From contig JAEYNH010000219.1 in the NCBI GenBank assembly GCA_023412655.1, positions 1 through 13,238 on the forward strand: a stretch of DNA of 13,238 bases. The letters are read 5' to 3'. This DNA comes from Pseudomonadota bacterium (GTDB lineage: Bacteria > Pseudomonadota > Alphaproteobacteria > Caulobacterales > Caulobacteraceae). The notes under the pieces were generated by a model. It worked only from the letters and a program-made list of their open reading frames with translations, searched no databases and was not told the origin of the DNA. Both the position numbers and the translations under genes were made by a program. Each line of letters begins with the position of its first letter. Within the stretch, counting starts at the first letter, position 1. Positions 12,258 through 13,238 of the stretch are shown here, piece after piece.

Positions 12258-13238
12258 TCACAACCCCGCGGAGCGCCGTTCGGCTCCATCGTAGCGCTCC
12301 TGCGACGTGGGGATGGGCGGCGCGCCCGAAGGCAACGGAGCGTCCTTGTCCCTGAGGAAGGCAAGCACGTCGGCCCAGACGGCCGGGCCCTGGAGGTCGC
12401 GGGTGAGCAGGTGATAGCCGCGCTCGTAGTAGGCGGTCCGCTGGCCGGGCTGCAGCCGGGAGGCGGCGCGGACGGCCGCCTGCTTGGGGATGATCTGGTC
12501 GTTGGCGCCGTAGAGGTAGAGAGTGGGCACGCGGATATCGCCGATGCTGTCGGAGCCCCGGTCCATCAGGTTCACCAGGCCGTAGAGGGCGTCGGACCGG
12601 GCGCCCCAGATCATCAGCCGGTCCTTGCCCATGCGGATCAGTTCCTCACGGTTGTCGGTGGGCGTGATCTTGGAGCTGAGCCAGCGGGGCGGGGTGTAGA
12701 CCTTGGAGGCCGTGAGATTGGCCGCCAGCCACAGCAGGGTCTTGTAGGGCAGCGGCTGGTCGCTCCAGCCCCAGACGGCCGGCGCCAGCAGCACCAGGCG
12801 GTCGGCGGCCGGCGGCCGGTCCGAGGCGAAGGCCGCGGCGGCCACGGCGCCGCCCATGCTTTCCCCCGCCACCACGATCAGGGCGTCGGGATGCCGGGCC
12901 CTGGCGAGGCCCACCACCGTGCGCAAGTCCTCCATCATCAGCTCCTCACCGGCCCAGATGCCCCGGGCGGGGGAACGGCCGAAGCCGCGCTGGTCGTAGG
13001 CGTAGGTGGTCACGCCGTTCTCGGCCCAGTAGGGCGCGGCCAGGTGGAAGGCGTTGGAGTAGTCGTTCATGCCGTGGAGGGCGACGATCACCGCCCAGGG
13101 CCGTCCCTCGTACGCCCCGGTGGCCTCCCACTTGGAAAGGCCCAGCAGCGCGCCGTCGAAGCTCGCCACCACGTCGTCGCCGATATAGGGCCCGCGGTAG
13201 CCGGCGGGCGGCTGGGCGGGCGCCTGCACGGTCATGGC
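12258..13238 (-). CDS. Alpha/beta hydrolase (S33/monoacylglycerol lipase-like), probably N-terminally cut by the window
   Basis: An ATG at 13235-13233 gives 325 residues with a complete alpha/beta hydrolase core: HGMND oxyanion region (54-58), nucleophile Ser126 in GESMGG, Asp246 in GANDQIIP and His275 in GYHLLTRD, resembling lysophospholipase or monoacylglycerol lipase-type S33 enzymes. Substrate unknown, likely an ester. The ATG is three bases from the window edge and the codon before it is an open GCC (Ala). The start region (A-M-T-V-Q-A-P-A-Q-P-P) looks like the mature start of a lipoprotein, so the true start with a lipobox signal peptide probably lies outside the window. Codirectional with the dehydrogenase downstream, possibly one transcript. 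Confidence 0.88.
   Translation of the reverse strand, partial: AMTVQAPAQPPAGYRGPYIGDDVVASFDGALLGLSKWEATGAYEGRPWAVIVALHGMNDYSNAFHLAAPYWAENGVTTYAYDQRGFGRSPARGIWAGEELMMEDLRTVVGLARARHPDALIVVAGESMGGAVAAAAFASDRPPAADRLVLLAPAVWGWSDQPLPYKTLLWLAANLTASKVYTPPRWLSSKITPTDNREELIRMGKDRLMIWGARSDALYGLVNLMDRGSDSIGDIRVPTLYLYGANDQIIPKQAAVRAASRLQPGQRTAYYERGYHLLTRDLQGPAVWADVLAFLRDKDAPLPSGAPPIPTSQERYDGAERRSAGL

Noticed and set aside
10201..12294. Very long plus-strand open frame (about 697 codons) across the MFS and dehydrogenase genes
   Set aside because: It overlaps the MFS gene in another frame and the dehydrogenase on the opposite strand. Its translation is low-complexity Arg/Gly/Pro/Ala-rich with no domain, as expected of a high-GC shadow.

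Overview
This is a GC-rich, gene-dense bacterial chromosomal window. Gene content and family resemblance suggest an alphaproteobacterium, probably Caulobacterales (Caulobacter or Phenylobacterium type). Supporting signs are strong G/C preference at third codon positions, a perfect alphaproteobacterial LexA box (GTTC-N7-GTTC), frequent genes with weak or absent Shine-Dalgarno sequences, and Caulobacter-like family members. The genus is inferred. I see no tRNA, rRNA, IS element, prophage or CRISPR array, and no gene-free stretch longer than about 130 bases.

Layout. 1-309 (-): N-terminal part of a histone-deacetylase-fold hydrolase, cut by the window edge. It is divergent from a PaiA-like GNAT acetyltransferase (377-940, +). 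After an unusually AT-rich patch comes a serine-resolvase-like protein that has lost its catalytic serine and almost all active-site residues but keeps a C-terminal helix-turn-helix (1067-1567, +). It converges on a LysR regulator (1575-2477, -). The LysR gene is divergent from an aldo/keto reductase (2585-3577, +) across a spacer with repeated CGGAA elements. Next come a CoxE-like VWA-domain protein (3661-4839, +) and a PsrA-like TetR regulator (4916-5575, +).

The most coherent system is the minus-strand cassette 8541 to 5583. It encodes a DNA-repair-type radical SAM protein with a C-terminal helix-hairpin-helix and a terminal QLELF motif, then a protein fusing the radical-SAM-linked 'DNA metabolism' domain to a UdgX uracil-DNA-binding domain with an intact KRRIH motif, then an 86-residue protein of unknown function. 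A perfect LexA box lies 14 bases upstream of the first start codon. The cassette therefore looks like an SOS-controlled DNA repair operon whose radical SAM chemistry is, to my knowledge, undefined.

Divergent from it is a transglutaminase-like protease-fold protein (8622-9500, +), followed by a short basic protein (9534-9680, +) and an MFS transporter (9797-11110, +). The MFS gene converges on a Leu/Glu/Phe/Val-type dehydrogenase (11119-12195, -). That gene is preceded on the same strand by an alpha/beta hydrolase (12258-13238, -), probably an envelope lipoprotein whose signal peptide lies just outside the window.
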